A stretch of DNA of 9,525 nt from the NCBI GenBank assembly GCA_937906975.1, contig CALCUN010000212.1, forward strand, positions 1 through 9,525, in the 5' to 3' direction. Below, piece by piece: positions 1 through 6,181 of this stretch. Source of the stretch: an uncultured Bacteroidales bacterium. GTDB taxonomy: Bacteria; Bacteroidota; Bacteroidia; Bacteroidales; P3. The number at the start of each line of letters is the position of its first letter. Position 1 is the stretch's first letter. The position numbers and the translations under genes were made by a program. The notes below the pieces were generated by a model. The model was given only the letters and a program-made list of their open reading frames with translations, was not told the DNA's origin and did no database searches.

Positions 1-80
1 GTTTGAGTCTTCCCCGCATTTTTTTCCATTCCTACGAAGGAAATGCTTTTGTATTTTAGAACTTCCTCAATAAAAGGCAT
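1..80 (-). CDS. kamB: Lysine 5,6-aminomutase reactivase subunit KamB, N-terminal fragment (cut by window edge)
   Basis: Only the first 27 residues are visible. The gene starts at ATG 80-78 and runs off the left edge. The peptide begins MPFIEEVLKYKSISFVG and continues into MEKNAGKT, a P-loop-like nucleotide-binding turn at residues 18-25. The textbook Walker A has Gly or Ala at the first position, where this has Met; Gly17 lies just before it. A start of this type, a short helix followed by a strand and then GM-x-KN-x-GKT, is what I recall for KamB, the partner of the MutS-like KamC in the ATP-dependent factor that reactivates the B12 enzyme KamDE. The start lies 16 nt after the kamA stop, and an in-frame TAA lies just upstream, so this ATG is the first possible one. 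AAGGA directly abuts it. The context (kdd-kamA-kamB) supports the call. The weak point is that so little protein is visible. Confidence 0.72.
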   Translation of the reverse strand, partial: MPFIEEVLKYKSISFVGMEKNAGKTQ

Positions 81-96
81 TCCTTCAAGGATTTAT

Positions 97-1350
97 TTAG
101 TTCTTTTTCACTCTTTCGTGGCGTGCAAGATGTGATGGCTCTAATGATAGTTTTTCTCCTTGTAATAAAGAAGCAACTCCATCATTTTTGATTTCAGTTC
201 CTTTTAAGAAATCTACATCACATTCACCTGGTATGTAGTTTTCAGGTTCTGTGTATGTTGTTATCACTCCTTCAAAGTTTCTTAACACTACTCTGTTTGG
301 TGATTGAGAAACTACATATTGTGGCATTACAGGAGTCTTTCCGCCTCCTCCTGGTGCATCTACTACGAATGTAGGTACTGCATAGCCTGATGTATGTCCA
401 CGAAGGTTTTCTATGATTTCAATACCTTTTGATACAGGTGTACGGAAGTGTTCCAATCCCATAGAAAGGTCGCATTGATAGATGTAGTAAGGACGTACTC
501 TCATTTTAACTAATTCGTGTACAAGTTTTTTGAATACTCTTACATCATCGTTTACTCCTCTTAAAAGAACTGATTGGTTACCTAATGGAATACCTGCATT
601 TGCTAAGCGTTCGCATGCTGCTTTTGCTTCTGGAGTACATTCATTAGGGTGATTGAAGTGAGTATTTAACCATATTGGGTGATACTTCTTCAACATATTT
701 ACCAAATCATCAGTTATTCTCATCGGACATACAACCGGTGTACGAGAACCAATTCTAATGATTTCTACGTGTGGGATTGCTCTAAGACGTTGAATAATTG
801 ATTCTAACATCTTATCGTTCACCATAAGTGCATCTCCTCCTGAAAGTAATACGTCTCTTACTTGTGGAGTTTTTGCTATATATTCTATACATTTGTCTAT
901 TCTGTCTTGTGTTGATTCACAGTCGTTTTGTCCTGCAAATCTTCTACGAGTACAATGACGACAATACATAGAACACATATCTGTTATAAGGAACAATACT
1001 CTATCTGGGTAACGGTGAGTAAGTCCTGGTGCTGGTGAATCTTCGTCTTCGTGAAGAGGGTCAAGTAAGTCTGCGTCAGCTTGATGTAATTCTGCTCCTG
1101 TTGGAATTGCTTGACGGCGAACAGGGTCATTTGGATTGTTTACATCAATCAAACATAGATAGTATGGAGTGATTGCCATTCTTAATGTTTTTAAAGCATT
1201 GGCAACTCCTTCCTCTTCTTCCTTAGTTAAAGAGATATATTTCTTTAAGTCTTCTAAGGTTTCTATACGATTTTTAACTTGCCATTTCCAATCGAACCAT
1301 TGTTCGTCCGATACGTTTGGAAACAACTCTTGACGTCTATTAACTTGCAT
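97..1350 (-). CDS. kamA: L-lysine 2,3-aminomutase KamA
   Basis: Cytoplasmic radical SAM/PLP enzyme that interconverts L-alpha-lysine and L-beta-lysine, the first step of lysine fermentation. At 417 aa it has the family's full length. The radical SAM cluster motif CxxxCxxC is C126, C130 and C133 (CSMYCRHC). The PLP lysine is K338 in the glycine-rich DAPGGGGKTP loop (331-340). D294 (YQCDLSMG) and D331 match the two acidic residues known to hold the substrate amine. All these positions sit one residue later than in the Clostridium subterminale enzyme as I remember it, so the start is well placed. The gene follows kdd by 18 nt and precedes kamB by 16 nt, so it is surely co-transcribed with them. 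Related aminomutases (glutamate, arginine, EF-P lysine) are possible by family alone. The kdd/kamB context makes fermentative lysine use much more likely. Confidence 0.97.
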   Translation of the reverse strand: MQVNRRQELFPNVSDEQWFDWKWQVKNRIETLEDLKKYISLTKEEEEGVANALKTLRMAITPYYLCLIDVNNPNDPVRRQAIPTGAELHQADADLLDPLHEDEDSPAPGLTHRYPDRVLFLITDMCSMYCRHCTRRRFAGQNDCESTQDRIDKCIEYIAKTPQVRDVLLSGGDALMVNDKMLESIIQRLRAIPHVEIIRIGSRTPVVCPMRITDDLVNMLKKYHPIWLNTHFNHPNECTPEAKAACERLANAGIPLGNQSVLLRGVNDDVRVFKKLVHELVKMRVRPYYIYQCDLSMGLEHFRTPVSKGIEIIENLRGHTSGYAVPTFVVDAPGGGGKTPVMPQYVVSQSPNRVVLRNFEGVITTYTEPENYIPGECDVDFLKGTEIKNDGVASLLQGEKLSLEPSHLARHERVKKN

Positions 1351-1368
1351 CGTTTTTTATATTTAAAA

Positions 1369-2409
1369 TTAAGCGTATAGTTCTGTGAATATTTTTCTCA
1401 ACGCTTCACATTCTCTTAATTCTTGAAGAGTGATTTCAGCGTGTCCTTTTGTATATCCGTTTCCTACTATCATTGTAACGTCAGAACCAACTCCTTCTGC
1501 TCCTAAGGCTGCTTTTGTGAATGAAGTTGCCATAGAGAAGAAGTAAACAACTCCTGTGTTTTTAGTAACAAGGATAGATGTCATTTCTGTATCAGGGATA
1601 TTTACGTTGTTGATACAAACATCTGCCATTTGTCCGTTAGTTAATTCTTCTATTTTCTTCATTACAGGAACTGGTTGAGTAGCATCTGCTGAGAATACTT
1701 CATCACAGAATCCTAAATCCATCATACGTTTTGTAGAACGTTCGCTGTGGCATATTCCGATTACTTTACCTGTTACGCCAGCACGTTTTTTAGCTTCGTA
1801 GCAGCAAAGCATACCAGATTTTCCACCTGCTCCAATGATAACAACTGTATCACCTGGTTTAACAAGTTTTGCAGTTTGAGCAGGAGCTCCTGCAACGTCT
1901 AATGCAGATAAAGCTAAGTTTTCAGGTAAGTCAGCAGGTATTTTTGCGTAAATTCCTGATTCAAATAAAATAGCTTTACCATCTATATCTACTTGGTCTA
2001 TATCAGGACGAATATCTTTGATTTTGTCTATACGAAGTGGAGTTAATGATAAAGAAACCAAAGTAGCTATTTTATCACCAACTTTTAAATCAGTTTTTCC
2101 AATTAAAGCATCACCTATTTTTTCAACTGTTCCAAGTAACATACCACCAGAACCAGTTACAGGATTACGATGTTTTCCTTGTTTTTCAACGATAGACATC
2201 ATTATCTTTGCGATTTCTTCTTTGTCGCCTTTTGCTTGTTCTTCAATTTGAGTAAATGAAGCAGAGTCAATGTTTAAAGTTTGAACATCAATAAGGATTT
2301 CATTATCATAAATTTCGTCCATATTGTTATCTACCTTGTTTGCTGGTTGAGGCAACACTCCTTTTGGTTCAATCACACGGTGAGTACCGTATCTACATCC
2401 TTTTTTCAT
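1369..2409 (-). CDS. kdd: L-erythro-3,5-diaminohexanoate dehydrogenase
   Basis: NAD(P)-dependent oxidative deaminase that converts L-erythro-3,5-diaminohexanoate to 3-keto-5-aminohexanoate and ammonia, the third step of lysine fermentation. It is 346 aa. The start MKKGCRYGTHRVIEP and the stretch EILIDVQTLNIDSASFTQIE (37-56) are what I know as typical of Kdd. The nucleotide-binding fold is plain at TVVIIGAGGKSG (188-199), in a protein laid out like a medium-chain dehydrogenase without obvious zinc ligands. It is the first gene of the left block. A Bacteroidota -7 element lies about 56 nt upstream, and kamA follows 18 nt after the stop. kce, the next pathway enzyme and usually a close neighbour of kdd, is not upstream here: the next gene that way is a divergent acyltransferase. 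Confidence 0.95.
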   Translation of the reverse strand: MKKGCRYGTHRVIEPKGVLPQPANKVDNNMDEIYDNEILIDVQTLNIDSASFTQIEEQAKGDKEEIAKIMMSIVEKQGKHRNPVTGSGGMLLGTVEKIGDALIGKTDLKVGDKIATLVSLSLTPLRIDKIKDIRPDIDQVDIDGKAILFESGIYAKIPADLPENLALSALDVAGAPAQTAKLVKPGDTVVIIGAGGKSGMLCCYEAKKRAGVTGKVIGICHSERSTKRMMDLGFCDEVFSADATQPVPVMKKIEELTNGQMADVCINNVNIPDTEMTSILVTKNTGVVYFFSMATSFTKAALGAEGVGSDVTMIVGNGYTKGHAEITLQELRECEALRKIFTELYA

Positions 2410-2464
2410 ATTACTATATTTAAAATATTGGATTATTAAATAAAAAATTAAATTCTTTAAGTTT

Positions 2465-2473
2465 GCAAATATA
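2465..2473 (-). promoter_or_regulatory. Predicted -7 element of the kdd-kamA-kamB promoter
   Basis: On the minus strand this reads TATATTTGC, a full match to the Bacteroidota sigma-ABfr -7 consensus TAnnTTTGC. Transcription would start near 2457-2461, giving a leader of about 50 nt before the kdd ATG. At the expected 19-nt spacing (2493-2495) the base triplet is GAG rather than TTG, so there is no good -33 element. This may mean that the promoter needs help from upstream DNA, where the 21-bp repeats lie. The leader is AT-rich and too short for a known lysine or B12 riboswitch. Confidence 0.65.
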
Positions 2474-2504
2474 CGTTATTTTTTGATATTCACTCATCTT
2501 TTTT

Positions 2505-2588
2505 CAAAGAAAACGCAAAATAAAGCAAAGAAAAATAAAATTTTTTCAAAGAAAAATAAAATTAAAGCTAAGAAAAATTTTAAAAATA
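2505..2588. repeat. Four-unit 21-bp direct repeat array in the divergent intergenic region
   Basis: Four units begin at 2505, 2526, 2547 and 2568, each exactly 21 bp. They open CAAAGAAAACG, CAAAGAAAAATAAAA, CAAAGAAAAATAAAA and CTAAGAAAAATTTTA. Units 2 and 3 are identical over their first 17 bp; units 1 and 4 are more degenerate. The A-runs therefore recur at about two helical turns, which favours a curved or phased binding array. The array lies between the kdd and acyltransferase promoters and has no coding potential. Whether it binds a regulator or is only a low-complexity duplication cannot be told from sequence. Confidence 0.75.
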
Positions 2589-2589
2589 C

Positions 2590-2620
2590 TTTCATTTATT
2601 TTCTTTTTTCTTATACTTGC
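2590..2620 (+). promoter_or_regulatory. Predicted promoter of the acyltransferase gene
   Basis: The -7 element TATACTTGC (2612-2620) matches TAnnTTTGC except for one C. At 19-nt spacing the -33 position is TTT (2590-2592) instead of TTG. The stretch TTTTTCTTATACTTGCA (2605-2621) is the same, but for one base, as the one in the Fic gene promoter at 3690-3706. That repetition supports both calls. The predicted leader is only about 10-15 nt. Confidence 0.55.
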
Positions 2621-2638
2621 AAACTTAAATTTTAAAGT

Positions 2639-3667
2639 ATGCAACAAATCTCTAACGAGTCTTTACAATCAAAGGTGATTTCTTTTTTAAGATTTCCATT
2701 GATTGTCGGTGTGATTTTAATTCACACTCAACTCCCTAACTCAAACGAAGACTTCGTTTGCTATGAGAGTACGAGATTTATTTTTTCTAACATCATAGCA
2801 CGAATTGCAGTACCTTTATTCTTTGTTTGTTCGGGATTTCTTTTCTTCTACAAAACAAGTGATTTTTCTTTTAACACCTATTTAAATAAATTGAAAAAGA
2901 GGATTAAATCATTGCTTATTCCTTATTTAATATGGAATACATTATTTATTGTAGCCTTTAATATTATAAGTGGAGGTTTTGTTATCGGAGAGGGTTTTGG
3001 TTGGAAAGATTGGTTAAGAGTTTTTGGAGGAAATTGTTTTCATCACCCTTCTAATTATCCACTTTGGTTTATTGGCGATTTGATGTGGGTTATTCTCTTT
3101 ACTCCTATCATTTATTGGCTAACAAAAAGATTAAGGATTTTCTTTCCTTTGATTTTAGGAGTTTTATGGTTGATTAACTCTAATATTTGTTGGAAAACAG
3201 AGGCGTTTTTCTTCTTCTGTTTAGGAGCATTCTTCTCTATTAACAAGAAATGCTTTACCGATTTGGTTAAATCTCATACACTTGTTTTAGGCTTGATTTA
3301 TATTTTGTTTGTAATAGCAACCTTTTGTGCAAAAGACTATGCTTTTTGGATTTATTTAAGACGCCTTAGCGTAGTAATTGGTATGGGATTTGTAGTTAGC
3401 TTGGTTGCAAAATTCGTTGAAAATGAAAAATGGAAAGAAAACAAATTCCTAACAGCAGGAAGCTTTTTCCTATACCTTCATCACGCTATCCTACTACCTT
3501 TATATAAGAATATATTATTTGCAATCATTCCCCCAACCTCCGATTTACGAATGACTGTACTTTATTTTCTTTGGGCAATCCTTACAATCATCATAGGATT
3601 AGGACTTTACTATATATTAAAACGCCTTATCCCCAAGACAACATCTTTCCTTATGGGCGGACGATAA
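2639..3667 (+). CDS. Acyltransferase-3 family integral membrane protein
   Basis: 342 aa, very hydrophobic, with about ten likely membrane segments and no signal peptide. Family marks of the acyltransferase-3 / O-acetyltransferase group are visible: R18 and H29 in the first helix (FLRFPLIVGVILIHT), RIAVPLFFVCSGFLFF at 55-70, a basic loop LNKLKKRIKSLLIPYLIWN at 82-100, and PLWFIGDL at 141-148. Such proteins move acyl groups, often acetyl or succinyl, onto sugars, lipids or peptidoglycan at the inner membrane. The substrate here is unknown: there is no glycan or antibiotic gene nearby and no extra periplasmic domain. It has its own promoter and is divergent from kdd. No terminator hairpin separates it from the Fic gene, so some read-through is possible. 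Confidence 0.88.
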   Translation: MQQISNESLQSKVISFLRFPLIVGVILIHTQLPNSNEDFVCYESTRFIFSNIIARIAVPLFFVCSGFLFFYKTSDFSFNTYLNKLKKRIKSLLIPYLIWNTLFIVAFNIISGGFVIGEGFGWKDWLRVFGGNCFHHPSNYPLWFIGDLMWVILFTPIIYWLTKRLRIFFPLILGVLWLINSNICWKTEAFFFFCLGAFFSINKKCFTDLVKSHTLVLGLIYILFVIATFCAKDYAFWIYLRRLSVVIGMGFVVSLVAKFVENEKWKENKFLTAGSFFLYLHHAILLPLYKNILFAIIPPTSDLRMTVLYFLWAILTIIIGLGLYYILKRLIPKTTSFLMGGR

Positions 3668-3674
3668 AGAGAAA

Positions 3675-3705
3675 TTGTAGGTTTATTTATTTTTCTTATA
3701 TTTGC
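3675..3705 (+). promoter_or_regulatory. Strong Bacteroidota-type promoter of the Fic gene
   Basis: TTG at 3675-3677, then 19 nt, then TATATTTGC at 3697-3705: a complete match to the Bacteroidota -33/-7 consensus. The start site should fall near 3709-3714, only a few bases before ATG 3717. The mRNA would thus be leaderless or nearly so. The promoter begins 8 nt after the acyltransferase stop. Confidence 0.82.
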
Positions 3706-3716
3706 ACTGCGTAAAA

Positions 3717-4721
3717 ATGAAACAATATATATCATCCAAGTTACTGCAAAAGGCAGAAGAATTTAGAGACAAAATCATTGCCTTGCGACCATTTCCCGAA
3801 GAGACTTTAAAATCTCTTAGAGAATATTATCGCATTGGTCTTACTTATTCAAGTAATGCCCTTGAAGGAAATAGTTTGACAGAGTCAGAAACTAAGGTGG
3901 TTATAGAAGATGGTTTGACGATTGAAGGCAAGCCTCTACGTGATATATATGAAGCAGTAGGACATGCTCATGCGTATGATTACATTCATACCCTTTCTGC
4001 AAGCAAACCATTGGAAGAAGCAGACATTCTTGAACTTCATCGTTTATTTTATGAGAAAATAGATGGCGAAAAAGCAGGGCATTATCGAACAGTCCCTGTA
4101 TTTATTAGTGGTAGTAAATATGCTGTTTCGCCACCTGCAAAGATAGAAGATGATATAAGAAAATTTATAAAATGGTTCAATGACAATGAACACAAAATTC
4201 CAACTCCTGAGTTTGCTGCACTTGCTCATCAAAAATTTGTGTTTATTCACCCATTTATTGATGGCAATGGGCGAGTTGCTCGTCTTATACTTAATTTAGC
4301 ACTTATTAGAGGTGAATATACAATAGCACTTATTCCAGCCATATTAAGACACGAATATGTTCAATCTCTTGAAATATCGCATAAAAATCCTAATGTTTTT
4401 GTAGATTTTATAGCAGAAAGAATAATTGCTACTCAGTTGGATTTACTGCGTCTTTTGAACGATGGCGGTGTAAATAGCAATACAAATGGCGGTGTAAATA
4501 ATAAAAGTGGCGGTGTAAATAATAAAAGTGGCGGTGTAAATTTAGAAGAATTTATATATAATACCATAAAAAACAATCCTGGCATCAACACTCCTGCCAT
4601 TGCCGAAATATCACAAAAAAGTTTAAGAACAATTCAACGATACTTAAAGGCTCTTTCTGATACAAAGCGAATAGAATTTCGTGGTGCATCAAAAAATGGC
4701 GGTTATTATATTATGAAATAA
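3717..4721 (+). CDS. Fic family protein, class II, with C-terminal winged-helix-like region
   Basis: 334 aa from ATG 3717. A TTG at 3702 in the same frame lies inside the -7 element and is unlikely to be used. Fic enzymes transfer AMP (sometimes other phosphate-containing groups) from a nucleotide to a target hydroxyl. The catalytic motif HPFIDGNGRVAR is complete at 178-189 (H178, D182, N184, R186). An N-terminal inhibitory motif, S46-x3-E50-G51-N52 (SNALEGN), marks class II self-inhibited Fic proteins. The target-binding flap is near TVPVFISGSKYAVSPP (125-140). Residues 249-275 form a GGVN-rich linker. Residues 276-334 look like a winged helix-turn-helix (AIAEISQKSLRTIQRYLKAL at 294-313), which suggests DNA binding or self-regulation. 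The barrel protein gene follows after 15 nt. No antitoxin-like small gene is adjacent, as expected when inhibition is built in. The target is unknown. Confidence 0.93.
   Translation: MKQYISSKLLQKAEEFRDKIIALRPFPEETLKSLREYYRIGLTYSSNALEGNSLTESETKVVIEDGLTIEGKPLRDIYEAVGHAHAYDYIHTLSASKPLEEADILELHRLFYEKIDGEKAGHYRTVPVFISGSKYAVSPPAKIEDDIRKFIKWFNDNEHKIPTPEFAALAHQKFVFIHPFIDGNGRVARLILNLALIRGEYTIALIPAILRHEYVQSLEISHKNPNVFVDFIAERIIATQLDLLRLLNDGGVNSNTNGGVNNKSGGVNNKSGGVNLEEFIYNTIKNNPGINTPAIAEISQKSLRTIQRYLKALSDTKRIEFRGASKNGGYYIMK
4464..4541 (+). repeat. In-frame minisatellite encoding the GGVN linker of the Fic protein
   Basis: Units start at 4464 (24 bp), 4488 (21 bp), 4509 (21 bp) and 4530 (12 bp, partial). 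All begin GGCGGTGTAAAT. The 4488 and 4509 units are identical over 21 bp and encode GGVNNKS; the first encodes GGVNSNTN. Every unit is a multiple of three, so gain or loss of a unit keeps the frame and changes only the length of the linker between the Fic core and the C-terminal winged-helix-like region. Confidence 0.9.
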
Positions 4722-4736
4722 AAAAAATTAAATATC

Positions 4737-5432
4737 ATGAAAAAATCACTTTTAACAATTATCGCAATTTTGTTTGCTGTAAGTTTATCGGCACAAAGCG
4801 TAAACAAAAATCATTCTTTTGGTTTTGGTGTTCAATTCAGTTCTTTTCCTTTAACATACGCTTATTCCGGAAGTTATGAATTATCTGGTGGCAGTTTCGA
4901 CCTTGCAAATGCTTTTGCAATTGGCGTATCTGCTAAATATGAATATGCTTTCAATAGAGCGTTTTCTCTTTCTTTTGAACCAGGTTATCTTTACACGAGA
5001 TTATCTTACAAAGAATATCTAACATATCCAGAGCATGCGTTAGTTAGCAATACAAATCTAAATGTGCATCAATTGAATATTCCTTTAATTGCTAATTTCA
5101 GTTGCCCTATGGTTGAGAATGTAAACTTCATTGCCTCAGGTGGAGTTAATGCGTTAGTGTCTTTACAAAAAGAAATTAACTTTTCTGAAACACCAACAGC
5201 ATCTTATGTAAACGGATTAAATGCTTTGAATTTTAAATCTTCAATTACTCCCGAAATAGTAATGAAAGCAGGTTTTGAAATTGCAACAAAACGAAAAATA
5301 AGAGTAAACGCTTGTTATTATTTACCTCTTACAAAGAATGCTTACTACTCTATGAATTTACCAATTGACAAAATAGAGTATGATGCAATGAGGATAAGTC
5401 GTTTAGCTTTTGAATTATCGGTATTGTTTTAA
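4737..5432 (+). CDS. Secreted outer-membrane beta-barrel protein (porin-like, PorT/OMP_b-brl type)
   Basis: 231 aa. An N-terminal Sec signal is clear: MKK, a hydrophobic core at 4-15, then SLSA with likely cleavage after A19 before QS. The rest alternates polar and hydrophobic residues with many aromatics, for example FSLSFEPGYLYTRLSY and RKIRVNACYYLPL. It ends RLAFELSVLF, with a C-terminal Phe like outer-membrane barrel insertion signals. This is the usual look of small eight- to ten-strand barrels of Bacteroidota. I see no lipoprotein cysteine and no OmpA-like domain. The substrate or role is unknown. It starts 15 nt after the Fic stop and is followed within 7 nt by a terminator hairpin, so it is the last gene of a two-gene unit. 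Confidence 0.85.
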   Translation: MKKSLLTIIAILFAVSLSAQSVNKNHSFGFGVQFSSFPLTYAYSGSYELSGGSFDLANAFAIGVSAKYEYAFNRAFSLSFEPGYLYTRLSYKEYLTYPEHALVSNTNLNVHQLNIPLIANFSCPMVENVNFIASGGVNALVSLQKEINFSETPTASYVNGLNALNFKSSITPEIVMKAGFEIATKRKIRVNACYYLPLTKNAYYSMNLPIDKIEYDAMRISRLAFELSVLF

Positions 5433-5438
5433 AAAATA

Positions 5439-5471
5439 AAAAAGGGAACTAAATGATTTAGTTCCCTTTTT
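5439..5471. terminator. Bidirectional intrinsic terminator between convergent genes
   Basis: A perfect 15-bp inverted repeat, 5439-5453 pairing with 5457-5471, closes a three-base loop (TGA). The core is GGGAAC/GTTCCC, flanked by A-runs on one side and T-runs on the other, so a U-tract follows the stem on either strand. It serves the barrel gene (stop 7 nt away) and the CoA-transferase gene (stop 20 nt away), and closes both transcripts. Confidence 0.93.
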
Positions 5472-5491
5472 AGTTTTATATGCTTAATGCT

Positions 5492-6151
5492 TTATTGTTG
5501 CATTGGGATTAGGTTTTCTGATATGATTAGTTCTGCTTCTGTTGCGGCTTGAACTTGTTCTACTGTGAATTCTGGGTGAATTTCTGTCAATACTATTCCT
5601 TTTGGTGTGATTTCCATAACGCCCATTTCAGTGATTATCATATTTACTTGACCTTTTGCTGTTAATGGCAATGTACATTTTTTAAGGATTTTTGGATTTC
5701 CTTTTGCTGTGTGTTCCATTGCAAGGATTACTCTTTTTGCTCCTACAAGCAAGTCCATTGCTCCTCCCATTCCTGGGATTTTCTTTCCAGGTATCATCCA
5801 GTTTGCCAAGTCGCCGTTTTCATCTACTTGCATTGCTCCAAGGATTGAGGCATCTACGTGTCCGCCTCTGATTAAAGCAAATGAAGTTGCTGAATCGAAG
5901 GTTGCGGCTCCGTCTATCATTGTGATAAATCCACCGCCTGCGTTTATCAATTCTGGGTTTTCTTCTCCTGGTTTAGCATCTGAATCCATTCCTATCAATC
6001 CGTTTTCACTTTGAAGTAATACGTTTACTCCTGGTTTTAGGTAGTTTGGTATTAGGGTTGGTATTCCTATGCCTAAGTTTACTACGAATCCATCTTGAAG
6101 TTCCAAAGCTGCTCGCTTTGCTATGACTTCTCTTACTTGATTCTTATCCAT
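5492..6151 (-). CDS. atoA: CoA-transferase subunit B (acetoacetate/butyrate type)
   Basis: 219 aa, the usual size of a separate B (beta) subunit of 3-oxoacid-type CoA-transferases. The catalytic-glutamate motif is QSENGLIG, with E49. GIGIPT at 27-32 and a glycine-rich GMGGAMDL at 127-134 are family marks. In lysine fermentation such an enzyme moves CoA between butyryl-CoA and acetoacetate, releasing butyrate and feeding acetoacetyl-CoA to thiolysis. It lies 30 nt after kamE and is the last gene before the terminator. The A subunit gene is not next to it, so the working enzyme needs a partner encoded elsewhere. Exact CoA donor and acceptor cannot be read from sequence; the symbol follows the E. 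coli subunit name. Confidence 0.9.
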   Translation of the reverse strand: MDKNQVREVIAKRAALELQDGFVVNLGIGIPTLIPNYLKPGVNVLLQSENGLIGMDSDAKPGEENPELINAGGGFITMIDGAATFDSATSFALIRGGHVDASILGAMQVDENGDLANWMIPGKKIPGMGGAMDLLVGAKRVILAMEHTAKGNPKILKKCTLPLTAKGQVNMIITEMGVMEITPKGIVLTEIHPEFTVEQVQAATEAELIISENLIPMQQ

Positions 6152-6181
6152 ATTTGTTTGTTGTTTTGTTCTTGGTTTGTT

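Larger units (their letters stand above)
2410..2638. other. Divergent intergenic region between kdd and the acyltransferase gene
   Basis: 229 bp of very AT-rich DNA without a plausible gene on either strand. From left to right it holds the kdd leader, the outward-facing kdd -7 element (2465-2473), the 21-bp repeat array (2505-2588), a T-rich stretch and the acyltransferase -7 element (2612-2620). The sequences 2456-2473 (read on minus) and 2612-2629 (read on plus) match at 17 of 18 bases, so they form an inverted pair around the array. Confidence 0.8.

Noticed and set aside
2410..2460. Lysine or cobalamin riboswitch in the kdd leader
   Set aside because: The leader is only about 50 nt of AT-rich sequence; both riboswitch classes are far longer and structured. 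None is seen before kamD either.
2505..2588. CRISPR array
   Set aside because: Units are 21 bp, contiguous, A-rich and degenerate, with no unique spacers and no cas genes.
3702..3716. Upstream TTG start for the Fic gene (adds MHCVK)
   Set aside because: It lies within the predicted -7 element (3697-3705), so it would not be in the transcript; ATG 3717 is the sensible start.
3717..4721. Fic-antitoxin (toxin-antitoxin) pair
   Set aside because: No small antitoxin gene is adjacent, and the inhibitory SNALEGN motif is within the same protein, which fits a self-inhibited class II enzyme.
5709..6014. Plus-strand open frame opposite the CoA-transferase gene
   Set aside because: Low-complexity Ser/Pro-rich product, antisense to a clear enzyme gene, with no promoter or family resemblance; a shadow frame.
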